From positions 17,147-81,146 of the forward strand of contig CAYUYJ010000015.1 in assembly GCA_964449325.1 (NCBI GenBank): a DNA stretch of 64,000 nucleotides. Direction: 5' to 3'. Numbering within the stretch: position 1 is the first letter of the stretch; each line of letters starts with the position of its first letter. Origin of the DNA: RGIG3002 sp964449325. GTDB lineage: Bacteria > Bacillota > Clostridia > Lachnospirales > Lachnospiraceae. Positions 7,331 to 16,416 of this stretch are shown here, in pieces. A program made the position numbers and the translations under genes. The notes beneath the pieces are model-generated. The model did no database searches. It had not been told where the DNA came from and was given only the letters and a program-made list of their open reading frames with translations.

Positions 7331-10300
7331 ATGAGAAAGAAAGTAATTTTACTGACTGCTATTATAATAGGAGTTTTGTTAGGGTGCGGGAAAAAAGAAG
7401 ATGTCGGTACGTTGGAAGACTTAACGGTAAATTACCGGAAGAATCCCATTGGGACAGAGACGGAGCCGGTTTTTAGCTGGAAAATGAAGGACGAGGAAAA
7501 GGGGCAGAAGCAGACGGCATATCGTATTGTCGTGGCGGAATCCAAAACTGCTTTAGAGCAAAAGCAGTATGTATGGGACTCGGGAGAGAGGACCTCGGAG
7601 CTTTCCGTAGCGATTCCCTATGAAGGGGACGAACTGCAGCCGGAAACCCGTTATTTTTGGAAGGTTTATGTGAAAGATAAGGACGGAAAAGCACTGGAAT
7701 CCACAGAAGAGGCTTATTTTGAAACAGGGATTATGGATGATGACTGGGATGGTGCCCGGTGGATTTATCTGAACCGGAAAACAAAGGAGCAGACAAATGA
7801 AGTACCGAAGGATACATCATATACAATCTCTTTTGATTTTAAACTGGATAATTCTGTGTCAGGGCTGATTTGGGGCGCGGATACGAACAGCTATGGAAAC
7901 TATTATCTATGGGCTTTTGATACAAGTGGAGAGTGTGTAGAACTGATTACTTCCGAAAAGCGGAAAGAAGAAACTTTGACAGAAAACCGTCGCTCTTTGG
8001 AAGAGTTTGGTTTTTCCAAGGATACGTTTGCGCAGAAGGAGCATGCCGTTACGATGGAAGTAAACGGTACCCATGTGAAGACTTATTTGGACACACTGTT
8101 AATTGCAGAGGAAGAGGTATCTGCCGCAAAGGAAATGGGACTATTGGGACTTTGGGTAGACAGGGGGGCATTTTATGCTTTCTATGATAATCTTCTGGTA
8201 GTGAATGAGGCGGGGGAAGAACTTTACAGAGAGGATTTTGAAAATCCCGAAGAGAATATTTTTTCACCCTTCTATACAAAAGTGGTGGATGGCTGGCTGG
8301 AGGCTTCCTCCGGAATTTTGATAGTTCCGGGTGGAGAGGAACCGGCACCTATGTTTCGGAAAAGCTTTCAGACAGAACAGGGGAAGAAGATTGCAGCTGC
8401 ACGACTATATGTATCGACAATGGGAATTTATGAGGCTTATGTTAATGGCGTGGAAGTTTCCGAGGAATATTTCGCACCGGGAGCATCCTATTATGAGAAA
8501 GAAATTTATTATCGTACCTATGATGTGACGGAATATATACAGGAGGGAGAAAATGCCCTCGGCACGGTTTTGGGGCACGGCAGATTTGACCGGGCGAAAG
8601 CGGATTGGGGCGAAGAGCTTGCTCTTTGTGAAAAACTGGTTATCCGGTATGAGGACGGCAGTGAGCAGACGATAGTTTCGGACGATAGCTGGCTGGTATA
8701 CGGAGATGGGCCTGTGCGCCGTGATGATTTATTCTGGGGCGAATATTATGATGCAAATTATGAAATAGAAAATTGGAATCTTCCGGGATGTGCGGAAGAA
8801 GGCTGGCAGAATGCCGCTTTGTATACAGAAGAAAAGGCACAGTTGCCCAAGAAAGCGGCAGAAAATGTACCTGTTGTGGCAATCGAAGAGTTGCCCCCTG
8901 TAACCGTTACGGAACCCGAGGAGGGTTGTTTTGTGTATGATTTCGGACAGAATTTCAATGGAATCTGTCGTATTTCGGTACAGGGAGAGAAGGGACAGAT
9001 TGTAACAATTCGTTTTGCGGAAACGTTAAATGAGGAAGCAATGTCCTGTAAGGATGATACAGTTGGGAAAATTTGGACACAGAACCTGTATACCGCTCAA
9101 AATACCGACTATTATGTTTTGAAGGGAGAAGAAAAGGAGACATTTTCACCTCAATTTGTGTGTCGGGGTTTCCGTTATGTACAGATTACGGGACTGGATG
9201 AGGTATTGTCAGAAGGGGATATTACTGCCATTGTGTTATCTTCCGAAAATGAGCGGACAGGCAGTTTTCAATGTTCCGAGGAAAAAGTGAACCGGCTGTA
9301 TAACAATATATATTGGTCACAGATTAGCAATTATGTGGATATTCCTACAGACTGTCCGCAGAGGGATGAGCGACTTGCCTGGGCGGGGGATGCACAGACC
9401 TTCGCGCCTACCGGAAGCTACAATGCCAACATTTATACATTTATGGAAAAATATCTGGATGCTTTGCGTGCCGGACAGAATGCGGACGGATCTGTTCAGG
9501 ATGTGGGTTTTTGGGATGATACGTCAGGCGGAAACAACGGCTGGGGAGATGCAATCATTACGATTCCGTGGACGTTGTATCAGCAGTATGGAAATAGCAA
9601 TATTATAGTAGAAAATTATAGTGCTATGTGCGCCTATATGGATTATCTGGTGGCAACCAGTGAAGATTACATAAGAAATGATGAGGGCTTTGCGGACCAC
9701 AATGCCATGTCATGTTCCGGAGATGCCATAAACAACACGGCGCAGTGTGCGTATGCGGCCAAACTTCTTGCAAAAATGTGCCGAATTATCGGAGAAGAGG
9801 AAGCCGGTGCAAAGTATGAGGAAATATATGAAGGTTATCGGCAGGCATGGCAGGAAAATTATCTGAATGAAGACGGCTCTATCGGGGAATGGCTTCCCGC
9901 GGATTATGTGCTTGGACTTGCTTACGGACTGTATCCTGAAGAACTGGAGGCGGCAGGAGCAGAGAAGCTGAATATTGCGGTAGAAGCATGTGGTTTCCAC
10001 ATGAATACCGGTTATATTTCGACACCATTTCTTCTTCCTGTGTTGTGTAAATACGGTTACACGGATGCGGCATATCAGTTACTGCTGCAGGATTCCTTTC
10101 CTTCCTGGAATTATATGTTTTCTCATGGCGGGACAACGATAACGGAAGGGTGGAACACCTATTCCGAAGCCGAAGACGGAAGCTATCATATAAACGGTTC
10201 TTTAAACCATTATGCATTGGGTTCGGTAGGAGAATGGTTTTATACGGGTATTTTAGGAATCAAAAAGGATGAAGCAGCACCGGCATTTAAACATTTTATT

Positions 10301-10516
10301 CTGGAGCCGAAGCCGGGTGGCGGTATTACTTCTGCTTCCGGAAGTTATGAAAGTATGTACGGAATGATTGAAAGCAGCTGGGAGATAGAAGAAGAAGAAA
10401 CGCTATTCCGTTTTACCATACCGGCTAATACTTCTGCCACCGTGACATTGCCGGGAGCAGGATATGAGAATATGGAACTGGAAGCCGGAACGTATGAATT
10501 CCGGGTTAAACAGTGA
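7331..10516 (+). CDS. alpha-L-rhamnosidase lipoprotein (GH78)
   Basis: Hydrolyses terminal alpha-L-rhamnose from plant glycans, pectic side chains or glycosides, anchored outside the cell. The start at 7331 follows GGAGAGA; the first 19 residues are a lipoprotein signal (hydrophobic run ending LLGC, lipidated Cys19). Domains in order: N-terminal Ig-like segment (about 25-140), a concanavalin/LamG-like insert (about 150-310) ending in GLWVDRGAFYAFYDNLLVV, the rhamnosidase beta-sandwich modules, then the (alpha/alpha)6 barrel. The barrel carries DCPQRDERLAWAGDAQ with the presumed general acid Glu680 and acidic Asp687, and a C-terminal sandwich ends the 1061-residue protein. No transporter or regulator for rhamnose is adjacent. 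Confidence 0.93.
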   Translation: MRKKVILLTAIIIGVLLGCGKKEDVGTLEDLTVNYRKNPIGTETEPVFSWKMKDEEKGQKQTAYRIVVAESKTALEQKQYVWDSGERTSELSVAIPYEGDELQPETRYFWKVYVKDKDGKALESTEEAYFETGIMDDDWDGARWIYLNRKTKEQTNEVPKDTSYTISFDFKLDNSVSGLIWGADTNSYGNYYLWAFDTSGECVELITSEKRKEETLTENRRSLEEFGFSKDTFAQKEHAVTMEVNGTHVKTYLDTLLIAEEEVSAAKEMGLLGLWVDRGAFYAFYDNLLVVNEAGEELYREDFENPEENIFSPFYTKVVDGWLEASSGILIVPGGEEPAPMFRKSFQTEQGKKIAAARLYVSTMGIYEAYVNGVEVSEEYFAPGASYYEKEIYYRTYDVTEYIQEGENALGTVLGHGRFDRAKADWGEELALCEKLVIRYEDGSEQTIVSDDSWLVYGDGPVRRDDLFWGEYYDANYEIENWNLPGCAEEGWQNAALYTEEKAQLPKKAAENVPVVAIEELPPVTVTEPEEGCFVYDFGQNFNGICRISVQGEKGQIVTIRFAETLNEEAMSCKDDTVGKIWTQNLYTAQNTDYYVLKGEEKETFSPQFVCRGFRYVQITGLDEVLSEGDITAIVLSSENERTGSFQCSEEKVNRLYNNIYWSQISNYVDIPTDCPQRDERLAWAGDAQTFAPTGSYNANIYTFMEKYLDALRAGQNADGSVQDVGFWDDTSGGNNGWGDAIITIPWTLYQQYGNSNIIVENYSAMCAYMDYLVATSEDYIRNDEGFADHNAMSCSGDAINNTAQCAYAAKLLAKMCRIIGEEEAGAKYEEIYEGYRQAWQENYLNEDGSIGEWLPADYVLGLAYGLYPEELEAAGAEKLNIAVEACGFHMNTGYISTPFLLPVLCKYGYTDAAYQLLLQDSFPSWNYMFSHGGTTITEGWNTYSEAEDGSYHINGSLNHYALGSVGEWFYTGILGIKKDEAAPAFKHFILEPKPGGGITSASGSYESMYGMIESSWEIEEEETLFRFTIPANTSATVTLPGAGYENMELEAGTYEFRVKQ

Positions 10517-10563
10517 CATTTTGTAAAAGATTGCAAAAGAATTTGTAAAAAGCGAAAAACCGC

Positions 10564-10592
10564 TTGCAAAATCAGATAAAACTTTATATAAT
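10564..10592 (+). promoter_or_regulatory. promoter of polyamine-operon leader
   Basis: TTGCAA (10564-10569), a 17-bp spacer and TATAAT (10587-10592) give a near-consensus sigma-A promoter about 50 bp after the rhamnosidase stop. Transcription would start near 10599, giving a leader of about 420 nt before speD. No other candidate this strong was seen between the two genes. Confidence 0.75.
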
Positions 10593-10598
10593 AAGCAC

Positions 10599-11020
10599 AA
10601 TGTTGTTAGGCGTAAAAGGCCAGAGAGCAGGGAATGATTTTGACCTTTTTCTTTGAAGCATTCAGAGAAAATCAGTGGCATACGGACAGCCGGGGTCAAA
10701 TGCCGAAGTTGGCAACTTTCGTTGCCTTATTGATTGAGTGAAAACTCGTTTTTAAAGTTTAATGTTCTTAATTGTTCGGAACGGACAAGGAACGGAACTG
10801 TATATCACATTTGTGAGACAATCAATAAGAGTAGTAAAAGTAAGTTCTTGCTATATAGACTCTGGAACAATATTTCTGGCAGCATACAGAGGATGAAATA
10901 GTATTATTTTGTCGAGATGTATTTGAAATAGTGTGTGATTTGGAACATAGGTGATACACAGTGAGAACAGTGTATTACCTTTTTTTATTTTTTGATTCGG
11001 TGGAAGAATGAGGTGTTGTC
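10599..11020 (+). ncRNA. candidate structured leader RNA of speD operon
   Basis: A non-coding stretch of about 420 nt with no credible ORF. Visible pairings: TTTGACC (10639-10645) with GGTCAAA (10694-10700); GGCA (10677-10680) with TGCC (10701-10704), which together with the first would make an H-type pseudoknot; GGCAAC (10711-10716) with GTTGCC (10721-10726), an exact hairpin with TTTC loop. Competing pairings exist: TGATTTT (10635-10641) with AAAATCA (10668-10674), and TGCC (10701-10704) with GGCA (10711-10714). It ends in an intrinsic terminator just before the speD ribosome site. The layout is that of an attenuating riboswitch, but I recognise no signature of SAM, lysine, glycine, guanidine, cobalamin, T-box or other common classes. 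An independent small RNA is the main alternative. Confidence 0.5.
10950..10993 (+). terminator. intrinsic terminator/attenuator upstream of speD
   Basis: GGTGATACAC (10950-10959) pairs over 10 bp (one G-U) with GTGTATTACC (10970-10979), followed by seven T, an A and six T. It ends about 27 nt before the speD start, after the leader promoter, so it would act within the speD transcript. A possible antiterminator is TGTGT (10932-10936) against ACACA (10956-10960) in the left arm. Confidence 0.85.
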
Positions 11021-11815
11021 ATGAACAAAATGAAATTATATGGATTTAACAATCTGACAAAATCTTTGAGCTTTAATATATATGATGTATGTTATGCGAA
11101 AACGGCAAGAGAACAGAAGGAGTACATAGCATATATTGACGAGCAGTATAACTCGGATCGTCTGACGAAGATTTTGTTCCACCTGACGGAAATGATTGGT
11201 GCTCATGTGCTTAATGTGTCAAAGCAGGATTATGAGCCGCAGGGGGCAAGTGTAACCTTTTTAATTGCAGAAGGAAATATGCTGCCTTCCGGTTATGAGA
11301 CGTTAGAGGAAGCATCAATAAAGCTTCATGATACGGTTGTGGGACATCTGGATAAAAGTCATGTAACGGTTCATACTTATCCCGAATATCATCCTGATAC
11401 CTGTATTGCTACATTTCGGGTGGATATTGATGTGGCAACCTGTGGAGAGATTACACCGCTCAGTACCTTGGATTATTTAATCGGCAGCTTTGATTCGGAC
11501 ATCATTACCATGGATTACAGAGTGCGCGGATTTACAAGAAACATGGAAGGGAAAAAGCTTTTTATGGATCATAAAATCACTTCCATTCAGGATTATATCG
11601 CACCGGAAACAATGCAGAAGTATGATGCGATTGATATTAATATGTATCAGGCAAATTTATTCCATACAAAGATGCTGGTGAAGGAAATGGATTTACAGAA
11701 TTATCTGTTCAATACGGATATTTATGAAATACCTCCGAAAACAAGACTGCAAATCAGCAATAATCTCAGGCAGGAAATGATTGAGATTTTCAGCGGAACG
11801 AATATTTTTGAATAA
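11021..11815 (+). CDS. speD: S-adenosylmethionine decarboxylase proenzyme
   Basis: Pyruvoyl enzyme that makes decarboxylated SAM, the aminopropyl donor for SpeE. The 264 residues match the long gammaproteobacterial-type SpeD (E. coli is 264), not the short Bacillus SpeH type of about 125 residues. The N-terminus KLYGFNNLTKSLSFNIYDVCYAKTA is nearly that of E. coli. Self-cleavage is expected at Lys112-Ser113 in HLDKSHVTVHTYPE, with the serine becoming pyruvoyl. GAGGTG lies 5 nt before the ATG. First gene of the polyamine cluster, directly after the leader terminator. Confidence 0.95.
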   Translation: MNKMKLYGFNNLTKSLSFNIYDVCYAKTAREQKEYIAYIDEQYNSDRLTKILFHLTEMIGAHVLNVSKQDYEPQGASVTFLIAEGNMLPSGYETLEEASIKLHDTVVGHLDKSHVTVHTYPEYHPDTCIATFRVDIDVATCGEITPLSTLDYLIGSFDSDIITMDYRVRGFTRNMEGKKLFMDHKITSIQDYIAPETMQKYDAIDINMYQANLFHTKMLVKEMDLQNYLFNTDIYEIPPKTRLQISNNLRQEMIEIFSGTNIFE

Positions 11816-11856
11816 AGCTTAGAATAAGATAGAAATAGAAAGTAACGGGTGATGTC

Positions 11857-13305
11857 ATGGCAGGTTTAAATCAGGACAGAGCGCCGATTATGGAAGCGCT
11901 TCAGCAGCTAAAAACGATGCGGATTGTGCCCTTTGATGTACCGGGGCATAAAAGAGGAAAAGGAAATAAAGAACTGACCTATTTTTTAGGTGAGAAGTGT
12001 ATGGAACTGGATGTAAATTCCATGAAGCCTTTGGATAATCTGTGTCATCCGGTTTCTGTTATTAAAGAAGCGGAGGAGCTGGCGGCAGAGGCATTTGGTG
12101 CTGCACATGCCTTTTTTATGGTGGGTGGAACAACCAGTGCGGTACAGGCAATGGTGTTGACTGCATGTAAGCGGGGAGACAAAATTATTCTGCCGAGAAA
12201 TGTACATAGAAGTGCAATTAACGCCATGATTTTGTGCGGAGCGGTTCCGGTTTATGTAAACCCTGAGACAAATCATGAACTGGGTATTTCTCTTGGTATG
12301 AAGGTATCCGAAGTGGAAAAAGCGATACGGGAAAATCCGGATGCAAAAGCAATTTTGGTCAATAATCCTACATACTACGGAATCTGTTCCAATATCAAAG
12401 CGATTGTAGAACTTGCCCATGCACATGGGATGATGGTGCTTGCGGATGAAGCACACGGAACCCACTTTTACTTTCACAAAAATCTACCCATGTCGGCAAT
12501 GGAGGCAGGTGCCGATATGGCTTCTGTAAGTATGCACAAATCGGGTGGGTCTCTTACACAAAGCTCTTTTTTGCTGATGGGACCGGGTGTGAATGCGGGA
12601 TATGTCCGTCAGATTGTAAATCTGACACAGACCACAAGCGGTTCCTATTTGTTTTTGTCAAGCCTTGACATTTCCAGACGAAATCTTGCCTTGAACGGAG
12701 AAAAGGTATTTGACAATATTATTAATTTGGTTCAGTATGCTCGGGATGAAATTAATGAAATCGGCGATTATTATGCTTATTCCACGGAACTTAAAAACGG
12801 GGATTCCGTTTATGATTTTGACATAACGAAACTGTCTGTACATACGAGAAACATCGGTCTTGCCGGAATTGAAGTTTATGATATTCTGAGAGATGATTAC
12901 GATATTCAGACAGAATTCGGGGACATCGGAAATCTGCTTGCTTATGTGTCCGTAGGAGACAGACCACGGGATATTGAAAGACTTGTCAGTGCACTTTCCG
13001 AAATTCGCAGAAGGTATAAGAAGGATACAAGCGGTATGTTGGAGGCGGAATATATTAACCCGATTGTGGCGGCACCGCCACAGGATGCTTTTTACGGGGA
13101 AAAAGAATCCCTTTCGATTGCGGAAACGAACGGCAGGGTGTGCGCGGAATTTGTAATGTGTTATCCGCCGGGTATTCCGATTCTGGCTCCGGGAGAACTG
13201 ATTACCGGGGAGATTCTGGACTATATCCGGTATGCCAAGGAAAAAGGTTGTTCCATGACGGGACCGGAGGATATGAACATAGAAAGATTAAATGTCATTA
13301 GGTAA
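11857..13305 (+). CDS. speA: arginine decarboxylase-like PLP enzyme (Orn/Lys/Arg group)
   Basis: Aspartate-aminotransferase-fold basic amino acid decarboxylase, 482 residues, with the PLP-binding Lys228 in SMHKSGGSLTQSS, the cofactor-contact DEAHGTHFYFH and GGTTSAVQAM. The N-terminus VPFDVPGHKRGKG is typical of the YaaO/SpeA branch. The C-terminus has the conserved CYPPGIPILAPGE. Because agmatinase (speB) lies two genes on, arginine to agmatine is the most likely reaction; lysine or ornithine cannot be excluded from sequence alone. It starts 41 bp after speD. Confidence 0.88.
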   Translation: MAGLNQDRAPIMEALQQLKTMRIVPFDVPGHKRGKGNKELTYFLGEKCMELDVNSMKPLDNLCHPVSVIKEAEELAAEAFGAAHAFFMVGGTTSAVQAMVLTACKRGDKIILPRNVHRSAINAMILCGAVPVYVNPETNHELGISLGMKVSEVEKAIRENPDAKAILVNNPTYYGICSNIKAIVELAHAHGMMVLADEAHGTHFYFHKNLPMSAMEAGADMASVSMHKSGGSLTQSSFLLMGPGVNAGYVRQIVNLTQTTSGSYLFLSSLDISRRNLALNGEKVFDNIINLVQYARDEINEIGDYYAYSTELKNGDSVYDFDITKLSVHTRNIGLAGIEVYDILRDDYDIQTEFGDIGNLLAYVSVGDRPRDIERLVSALSEIRRRYKKDTSGMLEAEYINPIVAAPPQDAFYGEKESLSIAETNGRVCAEFVMCYPPGIPILAPGELITGEILDYIRYAKEKGCSMTGPEDMNIERLNVIR

Positions 13306-13334
13306 GTAGCACCAAGGTGAGGAGGTAAATCATT

Positions 13335-14186
13335 ATGGAATTATGGTTTTCGGAAAAGCATACACCAAATGTAAAGATGTCTATAAAGGTTGACAGACAG
13401 CTATATTCGGGAAACAGTGAGTTTCAGCGGATTGATATTTTTGAATCCAAAGAATTCGGCAGGTTTTTGACGTTGGACGGTTATATGATGCTGACCGAAA
13501 AGGATGAATTTATTTACCATGAAATGATTGTTCATGTACCTATGGCGGTCCATCCTAATGCAAAAAAAGTGCTTGTTATCGGTGGTGGTGACGGCGGTGC
13601 GGTCAGAGAGCTTTTAAGATATCCGAGTGTGGAGTGGATAGATCTGGTAGAGATTGATGAGTTGGTTGTAGAGGTATGTAAGAAGTATCTTCCGCAGACG
13701 GCAGGTCAGCTTAGTGATGAGAAAGTACACATCCGGTATGAGGACGGGCTCGCCTATATTCGTCATAGGGAAGATGAGTATGATTTGATTATTGTGGATT
13801 CTACAGATCCATTTGGGCCGGGTGAAGGTCTTTTCACCAAAGAATTTTACGGTAACTGCTATAAAGCATTAAAGGAAGACGGTATTATGGTGAATCAGCA
13901 TGAGAGCCCTTTCTATCCGGAGGACAGGCAGGCAATGCAGCGGGCTCATAAAAGGATTGTGGAATCCTTCCCCGTAAGTAAGGTTTATCAGGCGCACATT
14001 CCAACCTATCCGTCAGGTCACTGGCTCTTTGGTTTTGCATCAAAGAAATATCATCCGATTAAGGATGCCAATTTTGTAAAATGGAATGTACTTGGGTTAA
14101 AGACGAAATATTATAATACAGAGCTTCATGCAGGAGCGTTTGCCCTGCCAAATTATGTAGAGGAGATGTTGGAGGATGTGGAATAA
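13335..14186 (+). CDS. speE: spermidine synthase-family aminopropyltransferase
   Basis: Transfers an aminopropyl group from decarboxylated SAM to an amine. 283 residues with a small N-terminal beta domain, then a Rossmann methyltransferase-like fold: VIGGGDGGAVRELLRYP, VEIDELVVEVCKKYLP and the catalytic-Asp loop IIVDSTDPFGPGEGLF. GAGGAGG precedes the ATG. The gene overlaps speB by 11 bp. The acceptor is probably putrescine (giving spermidine), but coupling to an ureohydrolase leaves open agmatine as acceptor, giving aminopropylagmatine as in the Thermus pathway. Confidence 0.92.
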   Translation: MELWFSEKHTPNVKMSIKVDRQLYSGNSEFQRIDIFESKEFGRFLTLDGYMMLTEKDEFIYHEMIVHVPMAVHPNAKKVLVIGGGDGGAVRELLRYPSVEWIDLVEIDELVVEVCKKYLPQTAGQLSDEKVHIRYEDGLAYIRHREDEYDLIIVDSTDPFGPGEGLFTKEFYGNCYKALKEDGIMVNQHESPFYPEDRQAMQRAHKRIVESFPVSKVYQAHIPTYPSGHWLFGFASKKYHPIKDANFVKWNVLGLKTKYYNTELHAGAFALPNYVEEMLEDVE

Positions 14187-15042
14187 AAACGTAGAAACCT
14201 TTTTAGGGTGTGATGCGGATTATGAGGAAGCAAGAATTGTTTTATTTGGTGCCCCTTTTGATTCCACCACGTCCTACCGTCCGGGAACACGGTTTGCCAG
14301 CAAGACGATGCGTGCCGAATCCTATGGACTGGAAACCTACAGTCCTTATCAGGATTTGGACTTAGAGGACTGCAAGGTGTTTGACGGCGGAGATTTGGAG
14401 CTTTGTTTCGGAGATACATCACTTGCTTTGAAGGATATCACGGAATGCACAAGACAGATTGTAACAGACGGCAAGCTTCCGGTGATGATTGGAGGGGAGC
14501 ATCTGGTGACTCTTGGCGCTGTTCGTGCGGTTTTTGAGAAATATCCGGATTTACATATTATTCATTTTGATGCTCATGCGGATTTGCGTGAAGAATATTT
14601 AGGTACGACACTTTCCCATGCTACGGTGCTTCATAGGGTTTGGGATTTGGTAGGAGACGGAAAGATTTTCCAGTTTGGCATTCGTAGCGGAGAACGCGCG
14701 GAGTTCCTATGGGGAAAAGACCATGTAACAACACGGAAATTTGATTTTGTCGGACTGGAAGACGTGATAGAAAAGTTAAAGGGAAAGCCGGTATATTTTA
14801 CTTTGGATTTGGATGTGCTTGATCCTTCCGTATTCCCCGGAACAGGAACACCGGAGGCAGGCGGTGTTACTTTTTTACAGCTTTTGGAAGCGGTATTAAA
14901 GGTAGGAGATTTGAATTTGGTAGGCTGTGATATTAATGAACTGTCTCCCCCCTTGGATACGAGTGGGGCTTCCACGGCAGTAGCGCTGAAGGTGTTACGA
15001 GAACTGCTGTTAAAGCTGGAAGAGAAGTATATAAGAGTATAA
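14176..15042 (+). CDS. speB: agmatinase-family ureohydrolase
   Basis: Mn-dependent hydrolase that releases urea from agmatine to give putrescine (or from N1-aminopropylagmatine to give spermidine). 288 residues, arginase/ureohydrolase fold. Metal ligands are visible in GGEHLVTLG, HFDAHADLREEYLG and LDLDVLDPSVFPGTGTPE; the C-terminal CDINELSPPLD is a family mark. Its ATG lies inside the end of speE, so translation is probably coupled. It links SpeA to the two downstream carboxyspermidine enzymes by supplying putrescine. Confidence 0.93.
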   Translation: MWNKNVETFLGCDADYEEARIVLFGAPFDSTTSYRPGTRFASKTMRAESYGLETYSPYQDLDLEDCKVFDGGDLELCFGDTSLALKDITECTRQIVTDGKLPVMIGGEHLVTLGAVRAVFEKYPDLHIIHFDAHADLREEYLGTTLSHATVLHRVWDLVGDGKIFQFGIRSGERAEFLWGKDHVTTRKFDFVGLEDVIEKLKGKPVYFTLDLDVLDPSVFPGTGTPEAGGVTFLQLLEAVLKVGDLNLVGCDINELSPPLDTSGASTAVALKVLRELLLKLEEKYIRV

Positions 15043-15061
15043 GAAAAGGAGAACAGAGAAA

Positions 15062-16318
15062 ATGGGAAGAGCGTTAATTATCGGATGTGGTGGTGTTGCC
15101 GGTGTGGCAATTCATAAATGCTGTCAGAACAGTGAAGTATTTGAAGAAATTTGTATTGCAAGCAGAACGAAAAGCAAATGTGATGCGTTGGCAGAGAAGC
15201 TTTCCGGTGGAAAGACAAAAATTCAGACTGCGCAGGTAAATGCAGATAATGTGGATGAAGTGATTGCGCTGATTAAGAAGTTTCAGCCCGATTTGGTTAT
15301 GAATATTGCATTGCCTTATCAGGATTTGACGATTATGGATGCCTGTCTTGCCTGTGGGGTAAATTATATGGATACGGCAAATTATGAGCCGGAGGATATT
15401 GAAGAACCCGAGTGGCGGGCTGTTTATGAAAAGCGTTGTAAGGAAGAAGGATTTTCCGCATACTTTGATTATTCCTGGCAGTGGGCATATAAGAAAAAAT
15501 TTGAGGAGGCGGGTCTTACGGCACTTCTCGGATCCGGTTTTGATCCGGGTGTAACGCAGGCATTTTGTGCTTATGCGTTGAAGCATGAATTTGATGAGAT
15601 TGATACGATTGATATTTTGGACTGCAATGGTGGTGACCATGGTTATGCGTTTGCAACAAACTTTAATCCGGAAATTAATCTGCGTGAGGTTTCCGCACCG
15701 GGAAGCTATTGGGAAAATGGTAAGTGGGTGGAGATTCCTGCTATGAGCATCAAAAGGGAATATGATTTTGATGAGGTGGGAAAGAAGGATATGTATCTGC
15801 TGCATCATGAAGAGATTGAATCTCTGGCCAAAAATATTCCGGGTGTAAAAAGGATCCGTTTCTTTATGACCTTCGGACAGAGCTACCTTGACCATATGAG
15901 ATGCTTAGAGGATGTGGGGATGCTTTCTACTACGCCGATTAATTACGAAGGAAAAGAAATTGTACCGATTCAGTTTTTGAAAGCACTGTTGCCCGATCCG
16001 GCAAGTCTTGGACCTCGTACGAAGGGGAAGACGAATATCGGTTGCATTTTTACCGGAAAGAAGGATGGGAAGGAGAAGACTTATTATCTTTATAATGTTT
16101 GCGATCATCAGGAATGTTATAAAGAGGTTGGTTCTCAGGCGATTTCTTATACTACCGGTGTGCCGGCTATGATTGGGGCGATGATGCTGCTGACCGGAAA
16201 ATGGAATAAGCCGGGTGTGTATACGGTGGAGGAGTTTGATTCGGATCCGTATATGGAGGCGTTGAATAAGTGGGGGTTGCCTTGGCGGGAGAGTTTTGAG
16301 CCGGTGTTGGTAGAGTAA
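15062..16318 (+). CDS. carboxynorspermidine/carboxyspermidine dehydrogenase (CASDH)
   Basis: Saccharopine dehydrogenase-like enzyme (418 residues) that reductively condenses a diamine with aspartate semialdehyde to a carboxylated triamine. The Rossmann start is ALIIGCGGVAGVAIHKCCQ with ASRTKSKCDALA; GSGFDPGVTQAFCAYA, DCNGGDHGYAFATNFNPEIN and TTGVPAMIGAMMLLTGKW agree with CASDH rather than lysine-pathway saccharopine enzymes. Neighbours settle the choice: the decarboxylase partner follows and agmatinase precedes. Putrescine would give carboxyspermidine; 1,3-diaminopropane would give carboxynorspermidine. AAAGGAG lies before the ATG. Confidence 0.9.
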   Translation: MGRALIIGCGGVAGVAIHKCCQNSEVFEEICIASRTKSKCDALAEKLSGGKTKIQTAQVNADNVDEVIALIKKFQPDLVMNIALPYQDLTIMDACLACGVNYMDTANYEPEDIEEPEWRAVYEKRCKEEGFSAYFDYSWQWAYKKKFEEAGLTALLGSGFDPGVTQAFCAYALKHEFDEIDTIDILDCNGGDHGYAFATNFNPEINLREVSAPGSYWENGKWVEIPAMSIKREYDFDEVGKKDMYLLHHEEIESLAKNIPGVKRIRFFMTFGQSYLDHMRCLEDVGMLSTTPINYEGKEIVPIQFLKALLPDPASLGPRTKGKTNIGCIFTGKKDGKEKTYYLYNVCDHQECYKEVGSQAISYTTGVPAMIGAMMLLTGKWNKPGVYTVEEFDSDPYMEALNKWGLPWRESFEPVLVE

Positions 16319-16349
16319 AGGTGAGTTAGAACTTTGAGTTGAATCTAAG

Positions 16350-16380
16350 GGCAGGAATGCGGCGAAACATTCCTGCCTTT
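16350..16380 (+). terminator. hairpin between CASDH and CANSDC genes
   Basis: GGCAGGAATG (16350-16359) and CATTCCTGCC (16368-16377) pair perfectly over 10 bp with an 8-nt loop, followed by only three T. It lies in the 98-bp gap before the decarboxylase start. The short T-run suggests partial termination or an mRNA-stability element that lowers expression of the last gene. Confidence 0.55.
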
Positions 16381-16416
16381 GTGAGATTTATGGAAGTAAA
16401 AGTTAGGAGACAGGAT

